Below are positions 37,901 to 50,507 of a DNA stretch of 64,000 nt, in pieces. This DNA is from Anarhynchus alexandrinus. Taxonomy: Eukaryota > Chordata > Aves > Charadriiformes > Charadriidae. Positions within the stretch are counted from its first letter, which is position 1. The number at the start of each line of letters is the position of its first letter. The DNA is taken from the NCBI GenBank assembly GCA_008711295.1, contig VUYV01000189.1, forward strand, positions 1,525,792-1,589,791, in the 5' to 3' direction. Made by a program: the position numbers and the translations under genes. Under the pieces are notes generated by a model, which worked only from the letters and a program-made list of their open reading frames with translations, was not told the origin of the DNA and searched no databases.

Positions 37901-39590
37901 ACTTTGTTTGCATTTCTGTTAGCGGCTGTTGGATGACAAGTCAAAAAAAATTGTGATGATCTTTTTTCTGTACGTGTCTGGGGTAACACAATCCTGGTTA
38001 AATAATCCTAAACTGCAGGTACTGAATTACTGTTCCCACTTTTGAGAAGGATAATTCATCAAATCAAACTGCGTGTGTCCTTGGTTAGAGGAATTCCTGC
38101 ATGTGACACAGAATTGCTGCTCCAAATTCAATCATTTCTAAAAAGACTATTAATTGCTCATGATTGAGATGTGAATATTTACTTATTTACTCTATTTTCC
38201 CACCCTCCACCCTTTTGGTCAGTGTGCCGGGATTGTCGCACCAGCTGGGAGGAGCTGGGGAGACCAAGATGGTGAACAAAGCTTGCCTTATTGAAAGTAA
38301 AAGAAACTGTTTCTATACTGCCAAATGCTTGTTGAGAAAAATAAGTACTATTTTCATGCCATTATTCATCAGCGCTAGCATTATTCTGATTCTGCCTTTC
38401 TACATGTTTGTATTTGTCTTTCATCCACGGGATCTTAACAAAAGCATATCTGGGGGAAAATACGCTGCATTAAATTGTCAGGTAAAGTAGTACATAAATG
38501 AGCTGTCCCACGCATTAAAACCCAAAAAGTTTGGCAACCATTTTCAGTTAATGAATTTGAAATCATTCCACTTAGAAAAACGCCTCTACGCGATCAGGCA
38601 AAAAAAAAATCATTTTCAAGCTGAAACTTTTCATTATTTTCACAAAAAATAATGAATTGATTTCATTTATTTCATTTCATTTCATGCTTTTAAAGTATTT
38701 AAAGGAACTTTGATTTGGAACAAACAAAATATTAAGTCGTATTGACTTTTTCCATCTACGTAATAATACATTTATCTATTAATTTTCAACCTATATGGAA
38801 ATACACTTAAAAAAATGGTTATTCATACCGATTCACCAAGAAGTCAGTTTGCAAAGTGGCTTACAAGCCTTGAGAATGACTATAACTGCACTTGTGTACG
38901 ACTCAAAAGAGAAGGCATTTACAGCTTTTCACTTCAGTTCTCAGCACAACATTTTAGCTTTGATAACAAAATTCCACACCGAAGCTTCGCATTGCTCAGG
39001 CAGCATTACTTCTGCAAAGCATGCATTGTGAGTTAAGTAATAACTTAAAATGCTAAAGCTAGACTACTTTTTTTTGAGTGCCTTAGGAAAACACGCCTCT
39101 GGATCTGGTGGTCAAGCCGTAGTAGATCCGTACCCCTGCAAGGTGCCGAGCACTCTCCTTTCCCGCCGTACATCCAGGGAAGCTGAAGTCTCCCAGCACT
39201 GGGACCCTCCCTGCCAAAACTCCAGCCCAGCGTAAACTCCAGATTCATCTTCACACCTGAGCAAGACACGGACCATAAGAATCCTGCATCTGTTGACCAT
39301 TCCGTCTTTTGTTTTGCGACTGACATCCTGTAGTACCGGATATTTCAAAGGAAAAAAGAACAAAACCTACTGTGCAGCTGCATGATGACCGACTGGACGT
39401 TTTGTCCCCATTAGCCAGGTAAGCACAAGACTAATCTGTACCCCGAGCCCTGAGGATTTAGATCATGTCCACTCTTTTTCTTTTTTTCCCCCTTTCTAGT
39501 GTGCATCTGTTTTCAATCTCTCGTGTAATAATTCAGTAATGTATTCATTTGAATCCTGTGAAACTATTTACATACTGTACCTCTGCTGCA
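34920..39590. other. Unique non-coding DNA
   Basis: No gene is supported. Visible items are a purine-rich A/G run at about 35715-35755, a moderately CpG-rich patch at 36040-36310, AT-rich sequence at 37250-37880, and a short TTTCA repeat at 38655-38690. A 108-codon plus-strand frame at 38164-38490 has a hydrophobic stretch but no other support. Confidence 0.5.
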
Positions 39591-39600
39591 TTTCTTTGCA

Positions 39601-39963
39601 GAGAGGAAAACTCAAAGGACCACCGCTCTGAAAGTCAAACCATCAGTCCACACTGGTAGCTTCCACTACCAACAAATGCATCAAAAAATTAGCTAATCGC
39701 GATTTGCCAAAGCACCCCAAAAGTCAGCACGTGAGGCGTTTTGTCAANGAGAAAGGAAAACTCAAAGGACCACCACTCTGAAAGTCAAACCATCAGTCCA
39801 CGGCCCCGCTGCGCCCGTGAATTAAGGGACAAATTCTCCGCTGTTGCGCACTGGTCCGTGAGGAGGCTGATGGCAAANGGCCCACGGGCCCCGCTGCGCC
39901 CGTGGAATTAAGGGACAAATTCTCCGCTGTTGCGCACTGGTCCGTGAGGAGGCTGATGGCAAA
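39601..39963. repeat. Mosaic of short duplicated blocks around single Ns
   Basis: The order read is block A (39601-39650), block B (39651-39747), N (39748), block A again (39749-39800), block C (39802-39877), N (39878), then block C again (39886-39963). The A copies differ by an inserted base or two and one substitution; the C copies differ by one inserted G. Block B recurs at 41653-41748. Duplicated ends on both sides of each N are what forced joins of overlapping contigs look like. An unresolved heterozygous structure or transcript-guided scaffolding are other explanations. Confidence 0.85.
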
Positions 39964-40149
39964 AGGGAAGGAGGGAATGATGGGGAAATAATGACATACT
40001 GTACCGGTTTATGTCTCCTGAGGAACTGGTCCACTGTTTTAAAGCAGTAAGTTGTTGCCGTGCCTTCACACCTTCACATCAAGAGTCTGATGTACGCTGT
40101 AAACAGAGAGAAGACAATATTTGAGGTGATCCTGTCGTCTCTAAAAGCC

Positions 40150-40260
40150 AAAGGATCCGTACAGACATAGATACGTAGATATACCTATCGATACTGCTAT
40201 AGATACGGGTAAAATGCATATAAATACACATGCACATATATATTTTTTTAATGTAATGTT
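40150..40260. repeat. AT-rich GATA/CATA low-complexity stretch
   Basis: Loose repeats of ATAGATAC, GATAT and ACACATATA units end in a T-run. It is a degraded microsatellite, not a gene; the tyrosine- and isoleucine-rich frame across it is a by-product. Confidence 0.6.
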
Positions 40261-40929
40261 TCAGCCGAGTCAAGCAAAGGAGAGTAAACTTGATTCATAC
40301 TAATCCATGTCCCACAGCTTCGGGGGGAGCAGAGGACTTTCACTTTATTTCTGAGTTGTCTTGCCTTCTACTGCAAAGGAAGAAAAACCCCTGAAGCTCC
40401 TTTACGGAGCCACGAAGCCTCCCCCCTCCTCCCCCTGGCTGGAAGCGTGCTGAAGGAAGGGCTGGTAGGACCAGGAAGAAAGATATGACCGGGTGTGACT
40501 GGTCTCCTTGACCTGGTTAAAACTGACGCTCTGATAGATCCTGTATGCTGCACACTCTACGCCCATTAAAATCCAGATTGACTCCAGGGAAATCAATGTA
40601 ACTTTAGGGTGACTGAAACAGAATGGGTTTTTTCTAATAAAACTTGTGCCAAGTAATATCGGTACTAAATACTGTGTAAGCTCATTCCTTTGAAAATGTA
40701 TGAACATCTTCTGAATAAAAATGTTTTATCTTTTCCTTAAAAATTGCTGTATTTGAAAGAATTATTTTTTTCCTAGCATCTGCTTAATCTTTTGTTCCAT
40801 AGATAATTTCCCATTACCCAGGTGTCCTCTTATGGACCCACAGAAAGATCGGGCCTAGTTTAAGTGTGAAATAATCCTGTTGCTTCTATCTGAGAATGAA
40901 TGAGCCCAGGATTAGATCAGATAAAACAC

Positions 40930-41360
40930 ACTTGAGATAAAGTGCACAAGGTGGATTATATGGGAAAAGAGGATTTAGTGAAGAACATATCCACAACTTT
41001 TTGTTAACACAGAGAATGGTAGCTTTTGTAAGCAACATTTATGGAAACTCAACTGGAGGTTTAAAAGCTATGTCTTTTGTTGTACATTTCTCTGCATACA
41101 TTTGCTTTGTAGTTGGTGGCTTTAACTTTGGAAGCCATGCTGGGCCTTGACTCATGCTCATTTTGTTTAATGAAAAGCTAAGGATGTACTTTTACTCATA
41201 GATTCTTGTTTTGTTTTCTTTGAAGTTTATTAAGCTATCCAGTAAGATGGGAGGTTCATTAGGTTGTTATTATCATGGCCACAAATTAAGCATCTGTTCC
41301 CTGGGGAGTTATAAGCTTCAAGTGGATGTCAGAGCCATACTTATTACAATATTTACTTAA
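40930..41360. other. CpG-poor unique stretch, possible conserved non-coding DNA
   Basis: It is free of recognisable repeats, almost without CpG, and dotted with TTTGTTT, AATTAAG and TGACTCA-like motifs (CTTGACTCATGC near 41148). It reads like vertebrate conserved non-coding sequence, but that is an impression until it is aligned to other birds. Confidence 0.2.
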
Positions 41361-41650
41361 TTACCAAGTTACTGCTTCTTGTCATATAAAATACAAACAT
41401 GGACTCCGCTGTCCACGTTAGACACATACTCTCCACCTGCTGAATGTTTAAGATCCCCTCATTCCATTTAAGCGCTGTTTTAAAATACGCGCCAAATTTT
41501 TTTGTTAAATAATCATTTAAAAAGGTAAACCAAGAACAACTGAGCACAACAGTGACTTTAAGATATCATCAAGAATATTAAAAAATTGTATGCTATCTGA
41601 CATTACCATTGACTTTGTTTTCACATCTATGACACTTTGTTTTCACCAGG

Positions 41651-41776
41651 ACACTGGTAGCTTCCACTACCAACAAATGCATCAAAAAATTAGCTAATCG
41701 AGATTTGCCAAAGCACCCCAAAAGTCAGCACGTGAGGCGTTTTGTCAAGGAGCTGGTTGAGAATCATCGAAGTTGA
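41651..41776 (+). other. Possible terminal coding exon, unidentified
   Basis: A pyrimidine-rich tract ending TTTTCACCAG is followed at once by 41 codons and a TGA at 41774-41776. An AATAAA lies 14 bases later (41790-41795). The peptide is basic and protein-like; it starts DTGSFHYQQMHQKLANRDLP and its end includes VRRFVKELVENHRS. I do not recognise it. The fused block A plus B at 39602-39747 joins upstream sequence to this frame without a stop up to the A-run. There the B copy has one extra A that would break the frame. A frame of 41 codons can occur by chance, so confidence is low. Confidence 0.25.
41653..41748 (+). repeat. Second copy of duplicated block B
   Basis: This is nearly identical to 39651-39747, about 2 kb upstream, differing by one substitution and one A in an A-run. 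This copy lies in continuous sequence, so it is probably the true genomic location; the upstream one is next to an N. Confidence 0.85.
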
Positions 41777-44700
41777 GAGTCTCCTCTGCAATAAAAATCA
41801 GGCTTTTCAAGGCTGGAGCACATATCTTTTATGAAAACTCAGGGAATTTCACATAAGAGGCAAATGTGTCATCACAAATGTCTGAAAGTCACTCTTCATC
41901 ATCACTTTGTTGGGTTTTTTCTCCTCTTCAGTGCTTTAATTATCTAATGTTGTAAATTGCAGAATTACCAGATCTTCCCCTGTCTAGTCTTCTGAAAATG
42001 TCAAGCCATATAAAACTGAAAATGTTATTCCCTCTCCTCAGACATGACTTGTGTGAACAGATATGACTGTTGGGAGGACGTCAACACCACAGAACAATGT
42101 CTCTATTTTAGGAAAATTCACGTCCATTTTTACTTCAGATGTTGTATTTGGACTTTATAGGTTATTATCGGTCAAACTCCTCATTGGCGTGCTATCTACC
42201 ACATAACTAATACTTCACCGCAAAACCTTCATCTTTTTTGTATCTTGAAGACATAACTCTCACTCTACTAGTATTGTGCTGTTTGACGTGGTCCGTTCTA
42301 GCAGCCCCTTTGCCTGTAAAGACATCCTGTAATTATTTATCTTTGACAAATCCTTCCCTGGAGAGGTCTGTGTCTTCCCCACCCAGAGAAGGACCACGGG
42401 CTTCTAAATCCAGATCCCTTGAACCACAGCACGTGAATAGCTTCCATCGTTTCTATAAATTCCAGTTAATATAAGCACTCGATTTAAAAACCTAGGTTTA
42501 TGCAACCCCCAATTCTAAGGAAATAACGGTTACATCCAAGTCTCGAGCCTTTTCTGGTTCTCCCATCAGAATGAGCGGCCAGCTTAATGAAGTAGTCACC
42601 TACCCATGAACGTGACTTCTGAAATAAAAGATATTACTGGCTTGTTTTGAAATCGTCAACGTGAAATATTTTAGCCTAATAAAAAAGCTATTTTCCAGCT
42701 TAAATGCTTCAAGAAAACCCTCAATTGTTTTGGTAAGTCCATATAAACCCTTTTCAAGTAAAATACTGAGATTTTGAGCTCCGGTATAAAAGAAAGGTTA
42801 AAAATCCTTTAGTGTCTCTCTTTTGTGGAAAATATCATAGAAATAAGTCTTTGCCTGGGAAGCTATATGTACTAAACACAAAATCTAATGCTAAAGTGCT
42901 TGCTGTGCATTCTTGATATGTTTGTATTAATTAGCAAAGGATTTTGAGAACTTCTCCTAAAAAAAAGTAAAAAGTAATATCAATGTCTGAAAATCTGATA
43001 TCAATATTTTGGTGACCACTGAATCCCAACTATTATAGACCAGTGTAGAATTCAAGGCATCCAAAAAAACCCCAAACCCAACAACCCAGGCTTTACATTT
43101 CTTAATCTTGCTTGGTTTTGGTTTTTTTTTTAACTAGAGTTTTTTAAAAACTCATACTCTTTGTGAAGACGTACTTAATCTTTGCAATTCAGTTCTGCAA
43201 AAGAAAGATTGCAAAACATTTACAAAATTACCTTACAAAGCATTAAAAAGTCTGTTAATAATTTCATTCTTTTTGCAAGGATTAAATAATTTGAAAAGTT
43301 TAAATAAACTGATTAGTTTCTATCTTGTCATCTAACAATAATTGAAATGAGAAAAACCAACAATGTCAGTCGTCATTTCAGCCATCAGGAACTCCATTAT
43401 GATTTTGCACAGGACCAGATATCAGTGAAGTTATTTACAGTTACAGAAATGTCATCAGAATAGGACTCTTACTCTGAAGTGTCTTGTGTTTCTCAGATGT
43501 ACTCAAATACTGGGAAAAAAACCCTAACATTTTATATAATTTAGTAATGATTATAGTAAAATAATAATAAAAATAGTCTCTGGTGAATTTCATTCTTCTG
43601 CATTTTCTTAAAAATAGGTTTGTGATTAAAAATAATCCTCTGTAATTATATCCGCAGAGCTGTTTAAGCTTTTTTATCACTGCTAATGAAAATATAGTCA
43701 TGCCTTCTACGAAAAGTATATTTCTCAATATGATGTGCTGTAAACAACATGTCTTTAGGCTATTTTTGACCTTTAACCAATGGGAAAGGTCTGTCTAGTT
43801 GATCTCATCTAACTACACAGCAGGTACAAGGAATTAAACCAATTTAGGTTGAGCCCTGGTACATTATCAAGTATCAGACAATGTTTTCCAAAAGGAAATA
43901 CTTAACAAGTTTGTAATCCACTATGATATTTGTCCAGTGAAAGAGGTAACAGGAAAAAAAAAATCTGAGCTGCGTTCAGCAGAGTGGAATCCCAAGTAAA
44001 AATCTATGATATCAGGTTGTTTGTAAAAGTTGGCAAGGAAGGCTGTTATGAACAAATCAAAAGTCAACAATCTACTCTGGACCTACACAGCGTCAGACTG
44101 CTTATAAGGTCACACAAGAAAAGCAAAACGTTAAATCGCTGGCTCCGGCAGCCTGAAGGTGTTTGCCCGACTTTCAAACCGAACTGTGTTTTTCACTGGG
44201 AGGGCTCAGAACGTAACAAGAGCTTAATAATAAAGATTTAATTTCTTTTTTTTTTTTTAAACAAAGTGGGTTTTTACACTAATTAGGTCCTTGACGACAT
44301 AAGCACAATGTAAAGGGACAACTTTGCCTTTGGTAACAACACAGACCCTGAACTCGCAGTTCTGGCGGTACCTCCGTGGTGGGATGGAGCCCGACGCCTC
44401 TCCGGGGCGTTGCGTGAAGAGCGGAGCTGCTTCGTCGAGGGACCGGGCATGTGGGATACGTGCTGCTTCCTTAGCAAGTGGGAAAACCAACCAAATCGTT
44501 CAGGAAGATACGGTGTCGTCATGTAAGGAATGGGTGTTCCAGAGATTTTGTGAGAAAAAGTCAGTTATTTGCCCTAAACCCCTGCAAAGCCTATCCTGCT
44601 AGAAACTGTCAGACACGAGGGGACAGCTCAGAGGGGATGTGATCCAGAGGGACCACGAACTTCCAGCCACCAAATCTAATCTACATATTCATATTCAACT

Positions 44701-45099
44701 GCTATTTATTGAAAAAGTACAAGGCCAAATTCTCTAAAACGTGCCATTTGGGGTGCAGTTTTGGCCTCCAAGATAAAAGTTTGCAGACACCAGAGATGCT
44801 CTGCCTGGCGCAACGTGGGGTAACCACCGCCCTCCACCCGTCCCCAGGTCTCACCGAGCGCAGGCGAGAGGATGCCGGTACTACACCTTCGGCGCTCACC
44901 TTTGGGTGCTCCTCTGGAGCGGGGTGTGGGCTGCTACAGTGGTGTTCAAACGACCACAAATGAAACAGAGCTCGAATTTTACATAGTTTGGGACAAATTT
45001 GCTCATCAAAAACAAGTCCTGCTGTCTCTGACCATTTCCTGCTTCTGAGGTGTTTTAGGCCCAAGGTGGCCTCCACATTTGTTTGGAACTTTTTTTTTT

Positions 45100-45620
45100 T
45101 TAAAGGAGGTGCCTAATAGTGTCATTATTTATTGGTATATATCTTTAGAGAATATTCAAATGTTTAAAACTGGAAATGGAGCGTAATGCAAGCCACTACA
45201 GAGCAGATGCTAAGCTTGAAGTGCTCTTAGGAATACATATACCACATTTTAATTTCAACTCCTATTATTATACTAACTAGTCACAAAATGGCTTCCTATT
45301 TATGCAATATGTTATCTGTAATGTCACTTAAATTGAATAGATGAGTGCCTTCTAATAATGTATGTTTACTTCATGAACTTGTGTGCAATTACATTGTAAT
45401 TATGTCTTTTGTAGGTCCTTTTTTGCTGACACATAGTGCACCAGTGCATTTTAAGTGTAATTGCAGTTCTCCCTACCATTTAGGAAAGCTGAACATTGTT
45501 AAAGGTTTGTAAATTACCTACACTTAGACCATAGGCAACTAGGCAAATTAAATGGCAGTGTCAGTAATATTACAATGTAAATTGGTGCCAAGCATAATCC
45601 AAGGTAGAAGCGTTTTTGCA
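45100..45620. promoter_or_regulatory. TAAT-rich unique stretch, possible enhancer
   Basis: This CpG-poor unique sequence has many ATTA/TAAT cores. It includes AATTACATTGTAATT at 45387-45401, an exact 6-bp inverted repeat around ATT that suits a dimer of homeodomain proteins. No repeat is recognised. Function is inference only. Confidence 0.25.
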
Positions 45621-48175
45621 GAGGAATAATTTTACGTAGCACCTCAAAAAATGCAACAGAAAATACAGATACTCCCAAACTTGCAAAAGCCCATGTTTTC
45701 GATACCTCAAAAAACCCCTACCCCCTACAGTTTACAGAGCTATCAACTACCCAAAGAAGCGAATATATATTTACAGACGCACGTTTTGCACAACCGGGCT
45801 ACAGTACTCACCAGCACGAAGAACAGAAGCAACCGACCTCATCGACCATGCTCGTTCCTCCCTCTTTCCTCAGGGTAAAGGTCCAGCACTCTGGGGACTT
45901 GCAGGAGCATGGGACAGGAGGAGAACTGTGTGTTGCCATCATGATTTTAGTTTCTCAACAAATCCAGGGAGCAGATCCCCAGGTAAACTCAAGCTTGGGG
46001 CCCCAGTGGTATTTGACCATGATCCTTGCAGCAGGAGGAATCTCGTAAGCCTAGGAAAGAAAGAGGAATCCTTTATCCCTACGCTTACTCCTGCTGAGCA
46101 GTGAGCTGAATCCCCCAGGTGACCTGAAGAGCACAGGTAGAAAGAAAACCATCTCTTGTCATCCTCCTGAGGCCATATCTTCTGCAGCTGGGACTCTGGG
46201 ACTGGCTGACTGGGGCACGGAATTCTAAAATTAGGTTAATACATTTTCAGCCTGATGCTTTAAACCTATTCTCTGTGTGCTGTATCATTTTTCAGCTCAA
46301 CATCTGGATCACAAGATTGCATTTCACTTTCTTTTTTTTATCCACGTTCAGGGTAAAACAGAAATTTCAAAGCAGAGAATATTTTTATTTGCTCAACATG
46401 AAGCACAGTTACAAAAATACACCTTTTTTTTTTACTACAGACTAGATATATTAGTGTTGTTTTCAAGAACAGAAACTTGGAGAGTTGATGGTGTTTTTAC
46501 TATAGGAATTCGAACTATCATATGCACGGACATGTCACTGCAGAATTTTTTTAAAGTAGATTTATGTCGCCCTATGGGGCTTAAGGGGATGGTGATTATT
46601 ATACACTGAGAAATGTGCATTTAGCTTACAAAACCAATGTCCCACAGAGGTGACCACTCTAGAAAGACCAGCAACATCACTTAAGTAAATTAATTTTGAA
46701 GTACTGTCCTGTCACTTCATGCCTCTAGGCCAATCACTCACTGGTGGAGACATCCTAGTTTTGGATTAAACCAGCTCAACCATGCAAACTGTAGCCACTG
46801 CATGGGAATGAGCATCTGGGATTGACAGCTCACAGATCCTGGCAATAGAGGCCACAAGTCCAATGACATAATTTTTATTTAGAGCAAAATCCTAGTGGCA
46901 TTTTGGTAGAATTCAATCTTCAGTAAATATTTATCAGAACAAGCCCAGGAGGATGGATGCTGATCTCGCTCACCTTCCTTGCGACTTGGATGTCGCAATG
47001 GAATAACACCGGTGTAAATCAGAATCATATCCTATGGCTGAATGCAAAAATCGGTAGGACGAAACGGAAGCAATGACATTGCCAGGCCCAGCAAGCACGT
47101 CCCTCGTAAGCTGCCTCTCATGTTGTCCATCCAGAGCTGCCGGGGATTTTGAATCCCTCTTTCTGTTGGTGTTTTAACTAGAAGTGAGAAGTGCGAAATA
47201 GACAGTATGGAACAAACGCACTGGCTGGCAGGCAGCCACTTCCCCGTGATCACCTTGGTCAGAAAGAAAGAGGTGTGCAGAGCAACGGCACAACGTGGAC
47301 ACCAAGATTTTGGTTGCGCCTGACCTTACAGCACGGAAAAGGCACAACGCCCAGTCACCTTCAGCTACTGCGCATGCCTTTCCTTTTTGATTTTCTAAAT
47401 GTATGATCATCAGCAGGACATACTGCTTAAATTAAAAGCTCTTTACTACCGCCTTACTAGGAACGTTCTGTGCGACCAACTGAGGTGGCTCAACCAGCCC
47501 CAGCACCAGTAACTTCTGTTTGGCTGGAATGTACCCACTCGTGCTGTAATTTAAAGAAGCCAACTGCAGGTTGAAGTCTGATGATTTGCACAGGCACGAT
47601 AACAGTCTCTTGCTCACAGGCCTCCCTCCTCCCCGTACTTCTTCTACACCACTTCTGTTTTCACCTTTTTACACCAAACCCGAAAGGGTTTTCAGTAAAC
47701 ATCAGTGCTAAGTGCTATTCCATTTAAATGGACATAAATTATTCAACTACTGCAATTATTGCAAAAATGTAACTTTTAATTTGGGGAGGAAAAAACCCGT
47801 TAATTGCTACATTTAGTAACTATTCTTCCATACTCACAATGGACTTAGAAGAGAACAGCAAAGAAGTGAGGAATCCTGTTGCCAAACACAGCCCCTAAAT
47901 TACCGCCTTGTCTATGGAGCTCTCTACTTTAATGCACTTAGGGGGAATAGCTCATCACTAATGATTTGAAAACACAGATCACATAGATCCTCAGCTCAAA
48001 GTTGGACAGCAACCCGAGTTTTAAAAAACACGTTATGTCTCCTTCCCCTAATACATATACAGATATGATTAAAGAAAATATTAATAACGCCAAAACACCA
48101 TTCCAAGCGCAATGGTTTCCCCACGAACTCTATCACCTGTTTATCTCTCACCCTCAGTACTAACACTAAATTGGG

Positions 48176-48196
48176 CCTCATGAATTATTCATGAGG
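48176..48196. promoter_or_regulatory. Perfect palindrome with POU-like halves
   Basis: The arms CCTCATGAAT (48176-48185) and ATTCATGAGG (48187-48196) are exact reverse complements around a single T. Outside them lie further GGCC/GGCC complements with a two-base bulge. ATTCATGA resembles POU-factor sites, so a dimeric binding site is one reading. No gene is close by. Confidence 0.5.
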
Positions 48197-50129
48197 GGCC
48201 TTTTAATGGGATCATTTTTCCTGGCTAGCACTGACACTAATGCTAAGAAAAATCTCTTGACATTAATCTTGGGTTGAAGAAAGCCCCAAATACCTAGTTT
48301 TCGTCTCAATGTTCCCTTCCCTCCCATTTAACACATTGCAGAAACCAGCCATTCCGCGGCTCTGCTGTGCATGAGCGTGGGCATGGGAGGGCCGAAGGGA
48401 CGATAAGAGGTCGGAGAGGGAATTTGCAGTGCTAGGATTTTCACATTGGGAACTCTGGGGTCTGGTCCAGCTCACATCATTAAATTTAAGCGAAGGTTTC
48501 CCATTGCCAGTCCTGGATAGCTGAATCAAGTCCCAAGCCCTGCTTTGGTTTTGCACATATGCGTAATCTCTTTGAAGGAAATAGGAATATCTGCTTGAAA
48601 AAGACAAGCAAGCTATGCATTATTTTAGTTAAACTGTCTAGAGTTGATTAAAGCCCTTTTTTTTTCCCCATTAGTTTATAGCTGCTCTGATGATGAAGTG
48701 ATTCAGGGTGTTTTCCAGGGCTGATTACAGGAGTAATGGGCTCTGGTCTTGCAATTGCAAATATGACCATTGATAGAGGCATAAGAAGCCAAAAGTACGT
48801 TTTGGAATGTCCTAAAACCAGAATTGTTTTTACTTTATGCTCAAAGACGACTCCTGCAAAATATTACCCACATTACAACCCCTCACCTAAGGAAAAATCT
48901 CTTTAAGGCGTCCTGATGTAAAAAAGAAGCTATCTTAGAGACCCGTGAATTACAGTCTGAAACGAAGCTTGCTAGCTCGTGCTGTACGATAGGAATCCCC
49001 TTCCCCCCCAACAGACACACTCTTTTGGTCGTCGTGATAAAACTACTGACTTTCCTCATTTTTCTAAAATAGAATACCTAAAAAGCAATACATTTATTTT
49101 TTCAATTGTAGCTTTTTGACATCTATAATGGTTTTGTGTCTAAATCTGACAACATCTGTAACAAACTGAAGTGACTGTTACCGCTGGAATGTGTCCTGGA
49201 GGCTTTTTCTGTCGGAGGAGATGACAGTAACTTTTCCCATGCAGATTAAGCTGGTGTTTACAGATTTGCCCTGGGTGTGCATTTTTATCCAGCTGTGATC
49301 AAGTAACACTGCCTGATGAGTGCCAGACAGATCTCCTGATACGAAGGGCTTACATGCCCATCACTTCTGCACAGAACGTGGTTCTGGTCTGGACACCACG
49401 GCAAAGATCACTTATTATTTCATTTTTATTTTCCCCTCATTTGTACGCTAAGGCAGAGTACCCACATGAGAATGCAAAAAGCTTAATCATTTAAAAATCC
49501 CCCTGCCATTTTACAGAAAATAGCACTATATTTAGCAAGCATATTTTTGTTCAGCCTTTCAGTTCCTTCCACTGAACCCTAAATAAGGATTTTAAAACAA
49601 TAAGAAGTAGGGTGGGTGGTTGCACAATTTAGAAGTTAGGATTTTTTTCATTCTTTCTTATTTTTTTTTTCCAGCTGAATATCTTTACCTTGCATGCTGT
49701 AGTAATCTGTGATATGGCAAAATATAGCCTCAGTAACATATAACCTTTTTTCCCATCAATGAAAGCGTGAGGTCAAGAGGTTGGTTGCCTTTGCAGGACC
49801 TGAAGACATACACATTATACAGATACTTCGAAAGAAGCAGTAGGTGCATACTGCTTTCTCAGAACTCCTGGCTGTTCAAGCTGGGGGGGAAGAAGTTCTG
49901 TTTCCTAATATCTGATTTCCTGTTTGGAACCTCTAATTCATGGCAGAATAAGAGAAGAGCCCGTGCCATCCTTTCAATTTGAACTTAAAACACATTTCAC
50001 AATATCAGCAACATTAGCACTGCCCAAAGTAGTGGCAACTTATTTCACATCCGCTGTGTGGTTTGAAGCTGTTGCTAAAATCACAGGGAAGTGCCAAAGT
50101 CACACCTGTAAAAGGAGTCCTTAAATTAG

Positions 50130-50165
50130 TGGGTCAGATTCTGCTGTTTCCTCAGCATTTCCACT
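50130..50165. repeat. Fragment of an old repeat
   Basis: It opens GGGTCAGATTCTGCTGT, one base different from the opening at 29601. Only a short piece is recognisable. Confidence 0.4.
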
Positions 50166-50507
50166 ACTTCCAAAGACCAACCAATCCATATTTACATTGG
50201 TGTATGTGAAAATAACACCATTCGGTTTCCTGTTTGCTTCAAAATGCCGCACAGTTCATAGACCTTTCCTGCTCTGCTGCTAATTCCAGTACAGGCAAGT
50301 GTGAAGAAACTGATCTTTCCCCCCGTGCAGCAGCCAGCTCTGTACCGTCTCGTTATCCTTACAAATGGCAAGGTAGCTTTTTCCCAGAAGCCAGCAGTGA
50401 GGAGGTACACATTAAAAAAAAAAAAAAAATCATTGGTTTCTACTAGGAGCTGGTTGTTGATAGTTTTTACATTGGCTCTACAACTTACATTTGTGCTGAT
50501 GGCATTA

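Larger units (their letters stand above)
42480..50500. other. Unique non-coding DNA
   Basis: No gene is supported. A CpG-richer patch is at 44340-44480. 45100-45620 is CpG-poor and motif-rich. Scraps of old repeats occur at 46990-47030 (ACACCGGTGTAAATCAGAAT) and at 50130-50165. The 10-bp-arm palindrome at 48176-48196 is listed separately. An A-run lies at about 50413-50429, just before the CR1. Confidence 0.5.

Noticed and set aside
38164..38490. 108-codon plus-strand frame with a possible membrane segment
   Set aside because: No splice or start context, AT-rich composition, and hydrophobic runs arise easily from T-rich DNA.
42238..42474. Open frame starting with a hydrophobic, signal-peptide-like stretch and followed by a GTAAAG donor-like site
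   Set aside because: The frame begins with TTG, not ATG, no upstream exon or Kozak start is visible, and the sequence after the hydrophobic stretch resembles no secreted protein I know.
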